Source: Comamonas thiooxydans (GTDB taxonomy: Bacteria; Pseudomonadota; Gammaproteobacteria; Burkholderiales; Burkholderiaceae_C). Taken from it: a DNA stretch of 64,000 nt. The position numbers and the translations under genes were made by a program. Of the stretch, positions 63,773 through 64,000 are shown one piece after another; the first letter of the stretch is position 1; the number at the start of each line of letters is the position of its first letter. The stretch lies in assembly GCF_002157685.2 (NCBI RefSeq), contig NZ_AP026738.1, positions 1,240,001 through 1,304,000 of the forward strand. The letters are read 5' to 3'. A model generated the notes under the pieces. The model was not told where the DNA came from. It saw nothing but the letters and a program-made list of their open reading frames with translations, and searched no databases.

Positions 63773-64000
63773 ATGTCCCATCTTCCCAGCCCGGTTTTTT
63801 CCATGTCTTCAGGCTCCCTGTCCGTATTCCGCTCTCTGCGGCGTCGCAGCGGCACGGTCTTGCTCGCAGGCGCGGCCCTGCTGTCGGCCGGCACCTGCCT
63901 GGCTGCCGCAGGAAACTCCGTGGCGGACCGTGCCTCGGCCTCGGTGGCGGCCGTGCGCGGCATGGCGCTCGGGCCGGCCCTGTCCATCCGCGATGTCTGC
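63773..64000 (+). CDS. Exported protein, possibly PepSY family (C-terminus beyond window edge)
   Basis: An open frame starts at ATG 63773, 5 bases after AGGAG, and runs for 76 codons to the last base of the window. It has a charged start, then a hydrophobic signal sequence (GTVLLAGAALLSAGTCLAAA) and the beginning of a mature domain ending in ALSIRDVC. 'LSIRDV' resembles the start of a PepSY domain. It is divergent from the PepSY/two-component operon and could be a target of that regulator. Too little is visible to be sure. Confidence 0.6.
   Translation, partial: MSHLPSPVFSMSSGSLSVFRSLRRRSGTVLLAGAALLSAGTCLAAAGNSVADRASASVAAVRGMALGPALSIRDVC

Overview
The window looks like a chromosomal segment of a high-GC betaproteobacterium of the family Comamonadaceae, most likely Comamonas or a close relative. 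The evidence is four tripartite-tricarboxylate-type (Bug) periplasmic receptors without membrane partners, a branched-chain-type (HAAT) ABC operon, a membrane PQQ dehydrogenase, the eno-ftsB and kdsA-pyrG pairs, and short interspersed repeats containing the 'TTTGATAGC ... AAGC' core typical of this family. I see no tRNA, rRNA, CRISPR array, prophage or intact insertion sequence. Species assignment is inference from gene content and protein style.

Layout. 1-1.7 kb: an ECF sigma factor cassette (lipoprotein, sigma factor, anti-sigma factor cut by the window edge). 1.7-7.2 kb: a long regulatory intergenic region followed by a five-gene HAAT uptake operon (two ATPases, binding protein, two permeases). 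7.4-10.7 kb: a membrane PQQ dehydrogenase and a TetR regulator. 10.7-15.9 kb: an ABC exporter (ATPase plus 882-residue FtsX-like permease) with a VOC protein and an AttH/CrtC-like lipocalin, all on the minus strand. 15.9-40.4 kb contains the pieces of an ancestral housekeeping cluster, miaA, mutL, amiC-tsaE and queG, in the order known from E. coli. They are separated by accessory blocks: sulfatase plus Bug receptor, two MFS carriers, a hydrolase, a two-domain methylglyoxal synthase, a cupin, another Bug receptor, a P-type ATPase, gdhA, a racemase-like/RpiR module, and dedA flanked by two glycine-zipper lipoproteins.

40.4-50 kb: an AEC transporter, two more Bug receptors, xerD, a Tat-exported sulfite-oxidase-fold protein, and two tandem EAL-HDOD signalling proteins. 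Bases 43.1-43.8 kb look gene-poor or degraded. 49.8-60 kb is core metabolism and cell division: DUF455 protein, gamma-carbonic anhydrase, Hsp33, ftsB, eno, kdsA, pyrG, coaBC and dut. 61-64 kb: a PhoQ/PhoP-like two-component system with a PepSY protein and a second, truncated, divergent exported protein.

How the genes work together. The liv-type operon, four Bug receptors, MFS carriers, sulfatase and PQQ dehydrogenase suit an organism that lives on organic acids and aromatic compounds rather than sugars. Points worth a second look: a methylglyoxal synthase with a duplicated, apparently inactive N-terminal domain; an Asp/Glu/hydantoin-racemase-family protein lacking both catalytic cysteines; the interrupted miaA-mutL-amiC-tsaE-queG cluster; LivF with arginine in place of the Walker A lysine; tandem EAL-HDOD paralogues; and several perfect palindromes or repeats in intergenic DNA. 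I found no clear candidate for a wholly new multi-gene system.
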